64,000 bases of DNA from Streptomyces sp. STR69 (GTDB lineage: Bacteria; Actinomycetota; Actinomycetes; Streptomycetales; Streptomycetaceae), in assembly GCF_024519455.1 (NCBI RefSeq), contig NZ_JALJRY010000009.1, forward strand, positions 48,740 through 112,739. Reading direction: 5' to 3'. How positions within the stretch are numbered: the stretch's first letter is position 1; the number at the start of each line of letters is the position of its first letter. Below, one piece after another: positions 44,901 to 53,132 of this stretch. The translations under genes and the position numbers were made by a program. The notes below the pieces were generated by a model that was given only the letters and a program-made list of their open reading frames with translations, had not been told where the DNA came from and ran no database searches.

Positions 44901-44939
44901 GCCGTGAAGAAGCTGGAGGAGGCGTACCGGGCGGCGTGA
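41928..44939 (+). CDS. Secreted multidomain GH3 beta-glucosidase
   Basis: A 1003-residue exported enzyme; the ATG at 41928 follows GGGAAGG and opens a signal peptide. Domains: a CBM11/CIA30-like binding module (about 30-205, FEGEVPF to DDVELYG), a Calx-beta domain (about 210-325, with TAEAGKDYTPVSGTLTF), the GH3 barrel (about 330-690, AKHFVGDGGT and nucleophile Asp621 in GFVISDWN), the GH3 C-terminal domain (VLLKNAGGVLPL, ASWLPGTEGDGVADVLYG) and a helical tail from about 920. It would cleave terminal beta-glucosyl units and pairs with the divergent GH30 enzyme. Confidence 0.92.
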   Translation: MPRTALLVSTALCAALLTPAAVSRAAAAADPAPTPVDRFEGEVPFASQPAEGIFTWGGDTDDPPQLALTARPDAPEGEHVLSGTYDISGYGGFTHDFAATEPAHDWSAHQGIRFWWDGQNTGKSTNFEIKDGGVNGEASELWTTSFTDDFTGWKQIEIPFTNFVYRTDYQPVGGIDHVLGLDRMWGYAVTLPVGIHSQFAMDDVELYGKADQSLRASVVTDSAVHPVKEGGTATVGVTVATTGAVPLDDPVTVAYSSEGGTAEAGKDYTPVSGTLTFPAGTASGTTQTVKVRTLKDKSAENAETIPLKLTVTGAKAPTETPQVVIDAHGLPYLDSKLPIKKRVADLVKRMSLEEKAGQMTQAERGGIGTGGDIATYDLGSLLSGGGSTPTPNTAAAWAKMIDSFQLRAQATRFQIPLIYGVDAVHGHNNLAGATIMPHNIGIGATRDPQLAEKTGSVTASEVRATGVPWDFAPCLCVTRDERWGRSYESFGEDPALVQSMETMIQGLQGAANGKQLKDDDKVLATAKHFVGDGGTAYGSSTTGTYTIDQGVTTVTRQQLEAIHLAPYQTAVDRGIGTVMPSYSSLDIVGDGLGPVKMHARADMINGVLKNRMGFDGFVISDWNAIDQLPGDYASHVSTSVNAGVDMMMVPYSYKDFTSTLIAQVKAGAVTEKRIDDAVSRVLTQKFKLGLFEKPYADTSNAAQIGSTSHRAVARQAAAESQVLLKNAGGVLPLKKSQKVYVAGSNADDLGNQTGGWTITWQGSSGTNTTGTTILQGMKNAGGDVTYSKDASAPTSGYDVGVVVVGETPYAEGIGDVGNGNDLTLTPADQAAVDKVCAAMKCAVLIVSGRPQLIGDRLPKIDALVASWLPGTEGDGVADVLYGKRSFTGQLPVTWPKSEAQLPINVGDTTYDPQFPYGWGLTTVSKTPTGGASTLKALEAAAAKARSAETGKALVTRARLIVQQKVGQNITAAVSKPFADADHLLLTGKYAAAVKKLEEAYRAA

Positions 44940-44985
44940 GCGCGCTGCTCGAAGGGGGCGGGGGCTGTCGGTCGGCTGCGGCACT

Positions 44986-45030
44986 GTCGTGGCTGGTCGC
45001 GCAGTTCCCCGCGCCCCCGTGGGGCGCGTC
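44986..45030. repeat. Dispersed Streptomyces intergenic repeat with hairpin
   Basis: The sequence around GGTCGCGCAGTTCCCCGCG, ending in the hairpin GCGCCCC-CGT-GGGGCGC (45011-45027), matches a motif I have seen many times between genes in Streptomyces genomes. It lies just after the GH3 stop and may also act as its terminator. Confidence 0.5.
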
Positions 45031-45033
45031 CGC

Positions 45034-45039
45034 TAGCGT
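45034..45039 (+). promoter_or_regulatory. Putative leaderless -10 (TAGCGT)
   Basis: TAGCGT ends six bases before the ATG at 45046 and no ribosome site is present. Confidence 0.4.
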
Positions 45040-45045
45040 CGGATT

Positions 45046-46392
45046 ATGAAGGTCGTCGCTTGGAGCCGAAGCCTCCCGGGGCTGCTCGTGGCCCTGCTGC
45101 TCACCGCGCTGACCATGGCGTCCCCGGCCGCCGCGGACACCGGCGTCTCGACGATCGGCCGGGCCCTGCGCGAGGGCCCGGTCTACGTCGACCCGGCGGC
45201 TTCCGGACTGTCGTCCGCCGACGCGCTCGCGCAGCGGATCAAGAAGGCCGACAAGCCGGTCTTCGTGGTGGTCCTCCCGGCCGGCTACCCGACGGCGAAC
45301 CTCTTCACGAACCTGCGCACCGCCACCGGCATCACCGGCCTCTACGCGATCCGCCTCGGCGACCGTTTCGACGCCCGCGCGGACTCCAGGGTCCTGTCGA
45401 ACGCGGCCGTGAAGAACCTGGTCAGCAGCGTGCAGGGCGAGGATGCCAAGACCCAGCTCGACGACTTCACCGACCGCGCGCTCGCCAACATGGGCGGCTC
45501 GGCACCCGCGTCCTGGGGCGGCTCCTCGGACGGCGGCGGGGGAGTCTCCGGTACGGCGCTGATCGTCGCGGGCGGGGTCCTGGTGGCCGGTGGCGCGGGG
45601 GCGTACACCCTCGTACGCCGTTCCCGCCGCCGCAGGCTGGAGGAGCAGCGGGCCGCGCTGGACAAGCTGCGGGTGGTGGTCGACGAGGACATCACCGCGT
45701 TCGGCGAGGAACTGGACCGCCTCGACTTCCACCCGGCGGAACCGCACGCGGACGACGCGATGCGCGCCGACTACGAGCGTGCCCTCGACGCCTACGAGCA
45801 GGCGAAGTCGTACATGGCGGCGGCGGTGAAACCCGAGGACGTCCGGGCCGTCACCCAGGCCCTGGAGGACGGCCGCTTCTCGCTCGCACAGCTCGCCGCC
45901 CGCCGCGAGGGCCGCCCGCTGCCCGAGCGCCGCGCCCCCTGCTTCTTCGACCCGCGCCACGGCCCGTCGGTCGCCGACGCCACCTGGACCCCGGCCGGGG
46001 GCGCACCCCGCGAGGTCCCGGTCTGCGCGGCCGACCAGGCCCGGCTCGCGGACGGCCGGGACCCGATGATCCGCGAGGTCGACACGGACTACGGCCGCCG
46101 CCCGTACTGGGACGCGGGCCCGGCCTACGGCCCCTGGGCGGGCGGCTACTTCGGCGGCGGTCTCCTCCCCGGCCTGCTCGTCGGCACCCTGCTGGGCAGC
46201 ATGATGTCCACCCCGTCCTACGCCTCCGACTACGGCACCGGTTACGGCGACTTCGGCAGCGGCGGCTACGACGGCGGCGACGTGTCCGGCGCGAACTTCG
46301 ACTCCGACGACTTCAGCGGCGGCTTCGGGGGAGGGGACTTCGGAGGGGGCGGCGACGGGGGTGGCGGAGGGGACTTCGGCGGGGGTTTCTAG
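45046..46392 (+). CDS. Exported membrane protein with Gly-rich C-terminus
   Basis: A 448-residue protein with a signal peptide ending ASPAAA, a small extracytoplasmic domain (to about residue 160), one membrane helix (about 167-185, GTALIVAGGVLVAGGAGAY) followed by a basic stop-transfer RRSRRRR, a cytosolic helical part with a coiled-coil tendency, a second hydrophobic stretch (GGGLLPGLLVGTLLGSMM) and a Gly/Asp/Phe-rich tail (about 390-448). I do not recognise the family. The 3' end overlaps the convergent MarR gene by four bases. Confidence 0.75.
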   Translation: MKVVAWSRSLPGLLVALLLTALTMASPAAADTGVSTIGRALREGPVYVDPAASGLSSADALAQRIKKADKPVFVVVLPAGYPTANLFTNLRTATGITGLYAIRLGDRFDARADSRVLSNAAVKNLVSSVQGEDAKTQLDDFTDRALANMGGSAPASWGGSSDGGGGVSGTALIVAGGVLVAGGAGAYTLVRRSRRRRLEEQRAALDKLRVVVDEDITAFGEELDRLDFHPAEPHADDAMRADYERALDAYEQAKSYMAAAVKPEDVRAVTQALEDGRFSLAQLAARREGRPLPERRAPCFFDPRHGPSVADATWTPAGGAPREVPVCAADQARLADGRDPMIREVDTDYGRRPYWDAGPAYGPWAGGYFGGGLLPGLLVGTLLGSMMSTPSYASDYGTGYGDFGSGGYDGGDVSGANFDSDDFSGGFGGGDFGGGGDGGGGGDFGGGF

Positions 46393-46817
46393 GCCTCCAG
46401 GTCCGCCAGCCGTTCCATAATCGCCCCCGCCAACTCCAGCACCCCCCGCTCCGTGGCGTTGAGCGAGGCCAACGCCCCCGCCAGCCACACATCCCGCTCG
46501 GCCATGTCCCGGTCCAGCGCCCGCCGCCCCGCCGTCGTCAGTGTGAGCACGGACTGACGCCGGTCCACGGTGCCCGGCTCGCGCGCGATCAGTCCCTCCG
46601 CCTCCAGTTCGGCGAAGGTCCGGGTGAGGGACTGGGCCCGCTGCCGCTCGGCCGTCGCGATCTCGCCGGGTGTCGCCGACCGATGCCGGTGCAGATGCCC
46701 GAGCACGATCAACTGGTTCGGACTGAGCCCGCTCTCATTGCCGCGCTCCTGTCGCAACCGCCGGTTCAGCCGTACGACACCACGGCGGATCCGGGCGGCT
46801 TCGGAGAGATGATCCAT
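46389..46817 (-). CDS. MarR-family regulator
   Basis: A 142-residue winged-helix regulator starting MDHLSEAARIRRG at 46817; a GTG at 46835 is possible. The recognition region is TPGEIATAERQRAQSLTRTF and the wing includes GTVDRRQSVLTLTTAG. It is divergent from a FUSC-type exporter, which it probably represses. The short gap contains the direct repeat CTTACTTACT. Confidence 0.85.
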   Translation of the reverse strand: MDHLSEAARIRRGVVRLNRRLRQERGNESGLSPNQLIVLGHLHRHRSATPGEIATAERQRAQSLTRTFAELEAEGLIAREPGTVDRRQSVLTLTTAGRRALDRDMAERDVWLAGALASLNATERGVLELAGAIMERLADLEA

Positions 46818-46833
46818 GCCGGATATCGTACGC

Positions 46834-46850
46834 ACTTACTTACTATTCAG
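46834..46850. promoter_or_regulatory. Candidate MarR operator/promoter zone
   Basis: ACTTACTTACTATTCAG is a short AT-rich patch with tandem TTAC units in the MarR/FUSC divergent gap, and TACTAT could be a -10 for the exporter gene. Confidence 0.3.
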
Positions 46851-46858
46851 CTCGCCCA

Positions 46859-47947
46859 ATGCCCGGTACTGTGGTGATAGTGACCGCCAAACTGATACGC
46901 AACGCGTACGAAGCGGCTCTGACGATGACCGCCATGCTGCTCTGCTGGGGCGTCGCCCTCTGGCTGGAGGGTGCCGCGGGACTGCACACCGACGTGCTGG
47001 TCCTCGCGGTAGCCCTGACCCTCACCCTGGCCCGCACCCAGCGCACCGCAGACACCCGTCGCCGGCTCACCGCGCTCGTCCTGCTGCCCGTCACGGCCGG
47101 CGCCTCGATCTTCGTGGGCCGGCTGCTCGCCTCCCACTACGTGCTCGGCGCCGCCGTCTACACGGCGGGCATGGCGCTCGCCATCTGGATCCGCCGCTTC
47201 GGCCCCACCGCCACGAAGGTCGGCACGCTGCTGGCCCTCCCGCTGGTGGCCCTCCTCGTCGTACCGGGTCCGGCGCTGCCGCCCAAGGCGCAGAGCGGGC
47301 TGGTCACTTGGGGCTGGTCCGCGCTGGTAGGGGCGCTGGTGTGCGGTGCGGTGTGGCTGGTGCAGGGGCTGGGCGACCGGTTCGGGCCGCAGGGCTGGCG
47401 TGCGGAATCCGATCCCGGACAACCGGCGCGCCGCTCCCGTCTCCATCCCCGTCCCAGTACCCGGATGGCCCTCCAGATGGCGGCCGGTATCGCCGCCGCC
47501 TTCGCCGTGGGGCGGCTGTTCTTCGACGATCACTGGCCGTGGGTGGTTCTCACCGCGTACGTCGCCGCGAGCGGCAACCGGGGCCGAACGGACGTACTGC
47601 GCAAGGGAATCGAGCGGCTGGCCGGAGCCGCGGTCGGCACCCTGCTGGCGGCGGGTGTCGCGTCGATCGGTGTCACCGGCGACACGTCGGTGGCGCTGAT
47701 GTTCGCCGTCCTCGCGGTGGCGTTGTGGCTGCGTCCACTCAACTACGCCTACTGGGCCGCCGGGATGACCTGCGCCCTGTCCCTCCTCCTCGGCTACTTC
47801 GGCCAGGACGCGCTGCACCTGCTGCCCACCCGGCTCGAAGGGATCGCGGTCGGCGCGGTGTTGTCGGTGGTGTCGGCGTGGTGGCTGCTGCCGGTGCCGC
47901 GCGCCCGCCGTCAGCCCGTTCTCGGTACGACGAGCCCCGTCTCGTAG
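46859..47947 (+). CDS. FUSC / aromatic acid exporter-like membrane protein
   Basis: A 362-residue protein with two clusters of membrane helices (about residues 15-180 and 205-350) separated by a short cytosolic linker (about 170-205), the layout of FUSC-type (fusaric acid resistance) exporters. The second half contains FFDDHWPWVVLTAYVAASGN and a DVLRKGIERLAGAAVGTLL motif, strongly typical of the family. It is smaller than the enterobacterial AaeB proteins. Expression is probably controlled by the divergent MarR gene. The start could be ATG 46859 or GTG 46880. Confidence 0.82.
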   Translation: MPGTVVIVTAKLIRNAYEAALTMTAMLLCWGVALWLEGAAGLHTDVLVLAVALTLTLARTQRTADTRRRLTALVLLPVTAGASIFVGRLLASHYVLGAAVYTAGMALAIWIRRFGPTATKVGTLLALPLVALLVVPGPALPPKAQSGLVTWGWSALVGALVCGAVWLVQGLGDRFGPQGWRAESDPGQPARRSRLHPRPSTRMALQMAAGIAAAFAVGRLFFDDHWPWVVLTAYVAASGNRGRTDVLRKGIERLAGAAVGTLLAAGVASIGVTGDTSVALMFAVLAVALWLRPLNYAYWAAGMTCALSLLLGYFGQDALHLLPTRLEGIAVGAVLSVVSAWWLLPVPRARRQPVLGTTSPVS

Positions 47948-48573
47948 GCCATTACGACGGCCTGTGTACGGTCGCGCAGCCCCAGTTTGGACAGGATGCG
48001 GCTGACGTGGGTCTTCACGGTCTCCTCGCCGACGTGCAGGCGGACGGCGAGTTCCGGGTTGGACAGGCCCTCCGCGAGCAGTCGCAGGACGTCGGTCTCG
48101 CGAGGGGTGAGGGCGTCAAGTGCGGTGAGTACAGGGGCGGTTCGGGGGCGCTGGCGCGCGAACTCGGAGATGAGCCGGCGGGTGATCGCGGGTGCGAGCA
48201 GGGCCTCGCCGGCCGCCACGACCCGTACCGCGTCGAAGAGCCGCTCCGCCGTCACGTCCTTGAGCAGGAAGCCGCTCGCTCCCGCGGTCAGCGCGTCGTA
48301 GACGTGTTCGTCGAGGTCGAAGGTGGTCAGGACGAGCACGCGTGGCGCGTCCGGGCCCTGGAGCCTTGCCGTTGCCTCGATGCCGTCCATGACCGGCATG
48401 CGTACGTCCATCAGGACCACGTCGGGAAGCTGTTCGCGGCAGACGCGTACCGCCTCGGCGCCGTCGTGGGCCGTGCCGACGACGGTGAAGTCGGCCTGGG
48501 TGGCGAGGAGTCCGGCGTAGCCGGCCCGGACGAGTTCGTGGTCGTCGGCGACGACGATACGGATCGCCGTCAT
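47911..48573 (-). CDS. NarL-type response regulator
   Basis: A 220-residue two-component regulator. The receiver has the acidic pair in VVADDHELVRAG, the phosphorylated Asp in VVLMDVRMPVMDG and the Lys in GFLLKDV. The C-terminal LuxR/GerE helix-turn-helix is LTPRETDVLRLLAEGLSNPELA. Its start overlaps the kinase stop by four bases (translational coupling); its end overlaps the convergent FUSC gene. Confidence 0.93.
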   Translation of the reverse strand: MTAIRIVVADDHELVRAGYAGLLATQADFTVVGTAHDGAEAVRVCREQLPDVVLMDVRMPVMDGIEATARLQGPDAPRVLVLTTFDLDEHVYDALTAGASGFLLKDVTAERLFDAVRVVAAGEALLAPAITRRLISEFARQRPRTAPVLTALDALTPRETDVLRLLAEGLSNPELAVRLHVGEETVKTHVSRILSKLGLRDRTQAVVMAYETGLVVPRTG

Positions 48574-49814
48574 GCCGGTCCCTCCTCGTCCGGGTCGACG
48601 GGCAGGCGGGCCTCGACCAGGAATCCACCGCCGGGGGCGGGGCCGGTGCGCAGGGTGCCGCCCACGGTGGCGGCCCGCTCGCGCATGCCGAGCAGCCCGT
48701 GGCCGGAGTTGTGGGCGGCGGGCTGCCCGGGCCCGTTGTCGCGGACGCGCACCGCCAAGTCGGCTTCCCCGTAACGGAGTTCCACGTCCACGGCGGCACC
48801 GGGCGCGTGCCGGCGGGCGTTGGTCAGGGCCTCCTGCACGATGCGGTACGCGGTGACCTCGATGCCGGGGTCGAGCGTGGTGACGGGTCCGCTGACGATG
48901 AGGCGGGTGCGGGAACCGGCCGCGTCCCGTGACTCGTCGACGAGTTCCATGAGTTGGCGCAGACCGGGCTGGGGCCGTCGTTGGACCCCGGTGTGCGCGT
49001 CCTCCCGCAGTACGCCGAGCAGCCGCCGCATCTCGGTGAGCGCGGTGCGCGCGGTGTCGCCGATGGCGAGGAGGCGGGTGGCGCCCTCGGCCGGGAGTCC
49101 CGGGGTGGTGAGCCGGGCGGTCTCCGCCTGGACGGCGATCATCGAGATGTGGTGCGCGACGACATCGTGCAACTCCCGTGCGATGCGGGCGCGTTCACCC
49201 CGGGCGGCGTGTTCGAGGAGGGTGTCCGCGAAGGCCTGCTCGGTGACGCTGTGGGCGAGTGCGGTGCTGCGCACATGGTGGGCGATGCCGGTGGCCGCGG
49301 CGGCGGAGGCGAGGGTCGCCACGAGGACGGCGACGATCCGGGTGGGTTCCTCGTGCCCGGCGAGCGCGATCACGACGTACGGCAGGACGAACAGCCCGCC
49401 GAGCGCGGTGGCTCCGGCCCGTCCCAGTACGTACACGCAGACGAGCTGGGCCACGACCCCGCCGACGGTGAGCATGCCGAAGGGCATGAGGGACAGCACG
49501 CAGGCCGCGCTGATCGCGACGGCGGCACCACTCCGGGTGAGCCGTCCGGTCCCGGTCCCGAGGACGAAGGGGAGGGGGACGGTGGTGGCGAGCGCGAGCA
49601 GCAGCAGGGCGGCGAAGCCGCCGGCCAAGTCGGCGCTGCGCAGAAGGACTTCGGAGACCGCGAGAACGGCCAGGCCGACGGGGACGACGAGAACCGCGCG
49701 ACGCGAGGCGGGGCCGAAGCCCGCACGCCCCATGGCGGCCAGCCGGTTTCGGCCCGGGCCCCGAACCGTCACCTGCCCAGGTCCCTCCGCACCCGACGAC
49801 CCCTCCACACCCAC
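48570..49814 (-). CDS. NarL-type sensor histidine kinase
   Basis: A membrane HisKA_3 kinase of up to 414 residues. About six N-terminal membrane helices (roughly residues 35-175) with almost no external loop are followed by the phosphoacceptor His in ELHDVVAHHISMIAVQAETAR and the HATPase segment VRDNGPG and GHGLLGMRERA. The better start may be GTG 49772, preceded by GGAGGG. It is coupled with the response regulator and divergent from an ABC exporter, a common cell-envelope-stress arrangement. Confidence 0.9.
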   Translation of the reverse strand: MGVEGSSGAEGPGQVTVRGPGRNRLAAMGRAGFGPASRRAVLVVPVGLAVLAVSEVLLRSADLAGGFAALLLLALATTVPLPFVLGTGTGRLTRSGAAVAISAACVLSLMPFGMLTVGGVVAQLVCVYVLGRAGATALGGLFVLPYVVIALAGHEEPTRIVAVLVATLASAAAATGIAHHVRSTALAHSVTEQAFADTLLEHAARGERARIARELHDVVAHHISMIAVQAETARLTTPGLPAEGATRLLAIGDTARTALTEMRRLLGVLREDAHTGVQRRPQPGLRQLMELVDESRDAAGSRTRLIVSGPVTTLDPGIEVTAYRIVQEALTNARRHAPGAAVDVELRYGEADLAVRVRDNGPGQPAAHNSGHGLLGMRERAATVGGTLRTGPAPGGGFLVEARLPVDPDEEGPA

Positions 49815-49901
49815 CCCGTCATTGTGCCGACCCCCGTCCCGCCCGGCGTCCCCCTCGTGAGGGACCTCCCCGGCGTGACGACACCGTGTGGGGCGCGCCC
49901 C

Positions 49902-49907
49902 TAGCCT
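49902..49907 (+). promoter_or_regulatory. Putative leaderless -10 (TAGCCT) of the ABC operon
   Basis: TAGCCT ends eight bases before the ATG at 49916 and no ribosome site is seen. Confidence 0.4.
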
Positions 49908-49915
49908 CCCTCACC

Positions 49916-50857
49916 ATGAGCGACGCAAGCATCGAAGTCCGCGACTTACGGAAGCGGTTCGGCCGGACCCTCGCGGTCGACGGCCTCTCCTTCACGGTCG
50001 AGCCCGGCACGGTGACCGGGTTCGTCGGCCCCAACGGCGCCGGCAAGTCCACCACCATGCGCTCCCTCCTCGGCCTGGACACCCCCGACGAGGGCCGGGC
50101 CCTGATCGGCGGACGCCCCTACCACGCCCTGCGCACCCCGCTGTTGGAGGTCGGCGCGCTCCTGGACGCCGCCGCCCTGCACCCCGCCCGCCGGGGCCGA
50201 GACCACCTCCGCTGGCTGGCCCACTCGCACGGGCTGCCGATGCGCCGCGTGGACGAGGTCCTCGAACAGGTCGGCATGGAGCAGGCGGCCCGGAGGCGGG
50301 CGGGGGGCTACTCCCTCGGTATGCGCCAACGGCTCGGCATAGCAGCCGCGTTGCTCGGCGACCCGCCGGTCCTGCTCCTCGACGAACCCGTCAACGGCCT
50401 GGACCCCGAGGGCATCCAGTGGATCCGCACCCTGCTCCGCCACCTTGCCACGGAGGGCCGGGCGATCCTGGTCTCCAGCCATCTGATGAGCGAACTCGAA
50501 GACACCGCCGACCACTTGGTGGTCATCGGCCGGGGCCGCCTGATCGCCGACACGGCCGTGGCCGACCTCCTTGCGGCGGCCTCCGGCGACCGGGTGCGAC
50601 TGCGCACGAGCAGTCGTACGGAAGCGATGGAACTGCTCGCCCGGGAGGGCGGCACGGTGGCCGTCGTCGACCGTGATCTCCTCACCGTCACCGGCCTGCC
50701 CGCCGAGCGGATCGTGGAGCTGCTCTCCGCGTCTCGCGTCCCCTTCGCCGAAGTGGGCGCGCATCGGGCCTCGTTGGAGGAGGCGTACATGGAACTCACC
50801 CGGGACGCGGTCGAGTTCACGTCGACGCCCGCCGAGCCTGACGAGGTGACCCGATGA
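49916..50857 (+). CDS. ABC transporter ATP-binding protein
   Basis: A 313-residue DrrA/CcmA-type ATPase. Walker A is GPNGAGKST, the signature is YSLGMRQRLGIAAAL, and Walker B is PVLLLDEPVNGLD, followed by the switch His in LVSSHLMSE. The C-terminal extension (about residues 215-313) is typical of drug-export ATPases. It is the first gene of a three-gene exporter, overlapping the next by four bases, and is divergent from a two-component system that may control it. Confidence 0.93.
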   Translation: MSDASIEVRDLRKRFGRTLAVDGLSFTVEPGTVTGFVGPNGAGKSTTMRSLLGLDTPDEGRALIGGRPYHALRTPLLEVGALLDAAALHPARRGRDHLRWLAHSHGLPMRRVDEVLEQVGMEQAARRRAGGYSLGMRQRLGIAAALLGDPPVLLLDEPVNGLDPEGIQWIRTLLRHLATEGRAILVSSHLMSELEDTADHLVVIGRGRLIADTAVADLLAAASGDRVRLRTSSRTEAMELLAREGGTVAVVDRDLLTVTGLPAERIVELLSASRVPFAEVGAHRASLEEAYMELTRDAVEFTSTPAEPDEVTR

Positions 50858-52386
50858 CGACGCCGACGAGGACGCCCGCGCCGTACCGCTCGGCGCTGCA
50901 CCCTGCACGGGCCGGCTTCGGCCACCTGTTGCGTGCGGAGTGGACGAAGTTCTGGACGGTCAGGGCCTGGCTGCTGGTGCTGGCGATCGCCGCCGTTGTG
51001 ACGGTCGTGGTCTGCCAGTTGGGCGCGAGCGGTTCCAGTGTCGGCGGCGGTCCCATGATCTCCGTCGGCCCGGGCGGCGAGGTCGTCAACGACGCCTTCC
51101 GCTTCACCCACCGTCCGCTGACCGGCGACGGCACCGTGACGGCTCGCGTCACCGGGCTGAAGAGCGCGGACGGCAGGGACCTTGAGCCCTGGGCCAAGGC
51201 CGGGATCATCGTCAAGTCGAGCCTGAAGCAGGGTTCGCCGTACGCGGCGGTGATGGCGACCCCGGCGCACGGCGTCCGCATGCAGTGGAACTTCACCCAC
51301 GACACGGCGGGCCCGAGCAGCGACCTGGCGAAGGCCCCCCAGTGGCTCCGCCTGAAAAGGCTGGGGGAGAAACTAACCGGCTATGCGTCGGTAGACGGTC
51401 AGAATTGGACCCGGCTTGGGGAGGTACGGGTTGGGGGGCTGGGGGAGACGGTCCAGGTGGGCCTGTTCCTCACGGCCCCGGCTCACCAGGTCGTCCACCG
51501 CTCCTTCGGCGGCACGAGCGAGGTGCAGGGCGGCGGCGAGGCCACCGGCACCTTCGATCACCTCACCCTCCAGGGCACCTCGACCGCCACCCGCTGGACG
51601 GCCACGGACATCGGCGTCCCCGCCGACGGTCCTGGCCCGAACAGCCGACCGGGCACGACGACGGTGTCCGCGACCGGCACGTACACACTCACCGGCCACG
51701 GAGACATCGCCCCCGAGGAGAACAGCCCCGACATGGTCCAGATGAGCTTCCAGGGAGTCTTCGTCGGCCTCCTCTTCATGGTCGCCCTGGGCACGCTCTT
51801 CGTGACGACCGAATACAAACGGGGCCTGATCCGTACGACGTTCACGGCGACCCCGTCCCGACTGAAGGTGCTGGCCGCGAAGACAACAGTCATCGCGGCG
51901 ATCACCTTCACAACAGGCCTGCTGGCAACGGCAGTCGGCTTCGCCTGGGCCCAGAAGACCCTGCGTTCCAACGGCTTCAAGCCCCCCGAGTTCCCCGACC
52001 TGTCCCTCCTGGAGAACCCGTCCCTGCGGGCGGTGGTGGGCAGCGCGGTACTGCTGTCACTGGTGGCGGTCCTGGCCCTGTCCTTGGGAGTGGTGCTGCG
52101 CAACAGCGCCGGCGCGATAGCGACGGTCGTGGTCCTGGTGATCCTCCCGCAGATCCTCTCCTTCGCCTTCCCGCTCCCAGCCGCCCAGTGGCTGCTGCGG
52201 GCGACCCCGGCGGCGGCCTTCGCGATCCAGCAGGGCATGACGTACTACCCCCAGGTCGAGCACAACTGCCTCCCGGAGAGCGGCTGTTATCCCCTCTCCC
52301 CGTACAACGGCCTGGCGGTCCTGGCGGCCTACACGCTGGCGGCACTCCTGCTGGCGGCCTGGACGGTAAGGAGGCGGGACGCGTGA
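50854..52386 (+). CDS. ABC-2 permease with inserted exported DUF1349/LamG-like domain
   Basis: A 510-residue permease. The first membrane helix (about residues 38-57) is followed not by helix 2 but by about 220 residues predicted to be outside the cell. This insert reads like a DUF1349/concanavalin-type beta-sandwich: GDGTVTARVTGLKSADGRDL, WAKAGIIVKSS, VRMQWNFTHD, WLRLKRLGEKLTGYASVDGQ and VQVGLFLTAP. The remaining five or so helices (from about residue 300) form the ABC-2 core. It could sense or bind a glycan or envelope ligand. It pairs with the next permease. Confidence 0.87.
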   Translation: MTTPTRTPAPYRSALHPARAGFGHLLRAEWTKFWTVRAWLLVLAIAAVVTVVVCQLGASGSSVGGGPMISVGPGGEVVNDAFRFTHRPLTGDGTVTARVTGLKSADGRDLEPWAKAGIIVKSSLKQGSPYAAVMATPAHGVRMQWNFTHDTAGPSSDLAKAPQWLRLKRLGEKLTGYASVDGQNWTRLGEVRVGGLGETVQVGLFLTAPAHQVVHRSFGGTSEVQGGGEATGTFDHLTLQGTSTATRWTATDIGVPADGPGPNSRPGTTTVSATGTYTLTGHGDIAPEENSPDMVQMSFQGVFVGLLFMVALGTLFVTTEYKRGLIRTTFTATPSRLKVLAAKTTVIAAITFTTGLLATAVGFAWAQKTLRSNGFKPPEFPDLSLLENPSLRAVVGSAVLLSLVAVLALSLGVVLRNSAGAIATVVVLVILPQILSFAFPLPAAQWLLRATPAAAFAIQQGMTYYPQVEHNCLPESGCYPLSPYNGLAVLAAYTLAALLLAAWTVRRRDA

Positions 52387-53132
52387 GGTGGCCGGGTTCT
52401 CTTCACGCCGAGTGGACCAAACTCCGTACCCTGCCCAGCACTTGGTGGCTCCTGACCGCAACGGTCGCCCTCACGGCGGCGGTCGGCGCGGCGGCGGCCT
52501 CGTCGGTCACGACCAGGATCTGCCCGGCCCCGTGCGACGCGGACACGACCAAACTGGCCCTCTCGGGCGTCCAGTTGAGCCAGGCCATGTGCCTGGTCCT
52601 GGGCGCGCTGTCGATAGGCGCGGAGTACAGCACGGGCACGATCCGTACGACGCTCACCGCGATGCCGGGCAGATGGCGGGTACTGACATCGAAGGCGGCG
52701 ACCCTGTCGCTACTCACGGCGCTGGCGGGAGCCCTGGGGATCCTGTCCTCCCTGGGCCTGGCCCGCCTGATCCTCCCGACCCCGCCGGACGGTGCCCTGC
52801 TCCGACCGGTGACGGGCTCGATCCTGATCCTCGTCCTGGTGACGCTCCTGGGCCTGTCTCTGGCGACCCTGCTCCGCGACACGGCAGGAGCGATCACGTT
52901 GGGGCTAGGCGTCCTCTACGTCGTCCCGATCCTGTCCCACCTGGTCAACTCCCCGACCTGGCAACACCGTTTGCAACGCTGGGCCCCGATGCCGGCGGGC
53001 CTGTCCATCCAGGCGACGAAGAACCTGTCTGCACTGGCGATCGCTCCATGGCCGGGCCTGGCCGTCCTGGCGGCGTACGCGGTGGGCTTGTTGGGGGTCG
53101 GGGGAGTGTGGTTCAGGCTGCGGGATGCGTGA
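52383..53132 (+). CDS. ABC-2 permease
   Basis: A 249-residue membrane protein with six helices starting LHAEWTKLRTLPSTWWLLTA, the HAEWTKLRT opening typical of actinobacterial ABC-2 permeases. A GTG start overlaps the preceding stop, so the two permeases are coupled and likely form a heterodimer with the ATPase. The 3' end overlaps the convergent DUF397 gene by 20 bases. Confidence 0.88.
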   Translation: MRWPGSLHAEWTKLRTLPSTWWLLTATVALTAAVGAAAASSVTTRICPAPCDADTTKLALSGVQLSQAMCLVLGALSIGAEYSTGTIRTTLTAMPGRWRVLTSKAATLSLLTALAGALGILSSLGLARLILPTPPDGALLRPVTGSILILVLVTLLGLSLATLLRDTAGAITLGLGVLYVVPILSHLVNSPTWQHRLQRWAPMPAGLSIQATKNLSALAIAPWPGLAVLAAYAVGLLGVGGVWFRLRDA

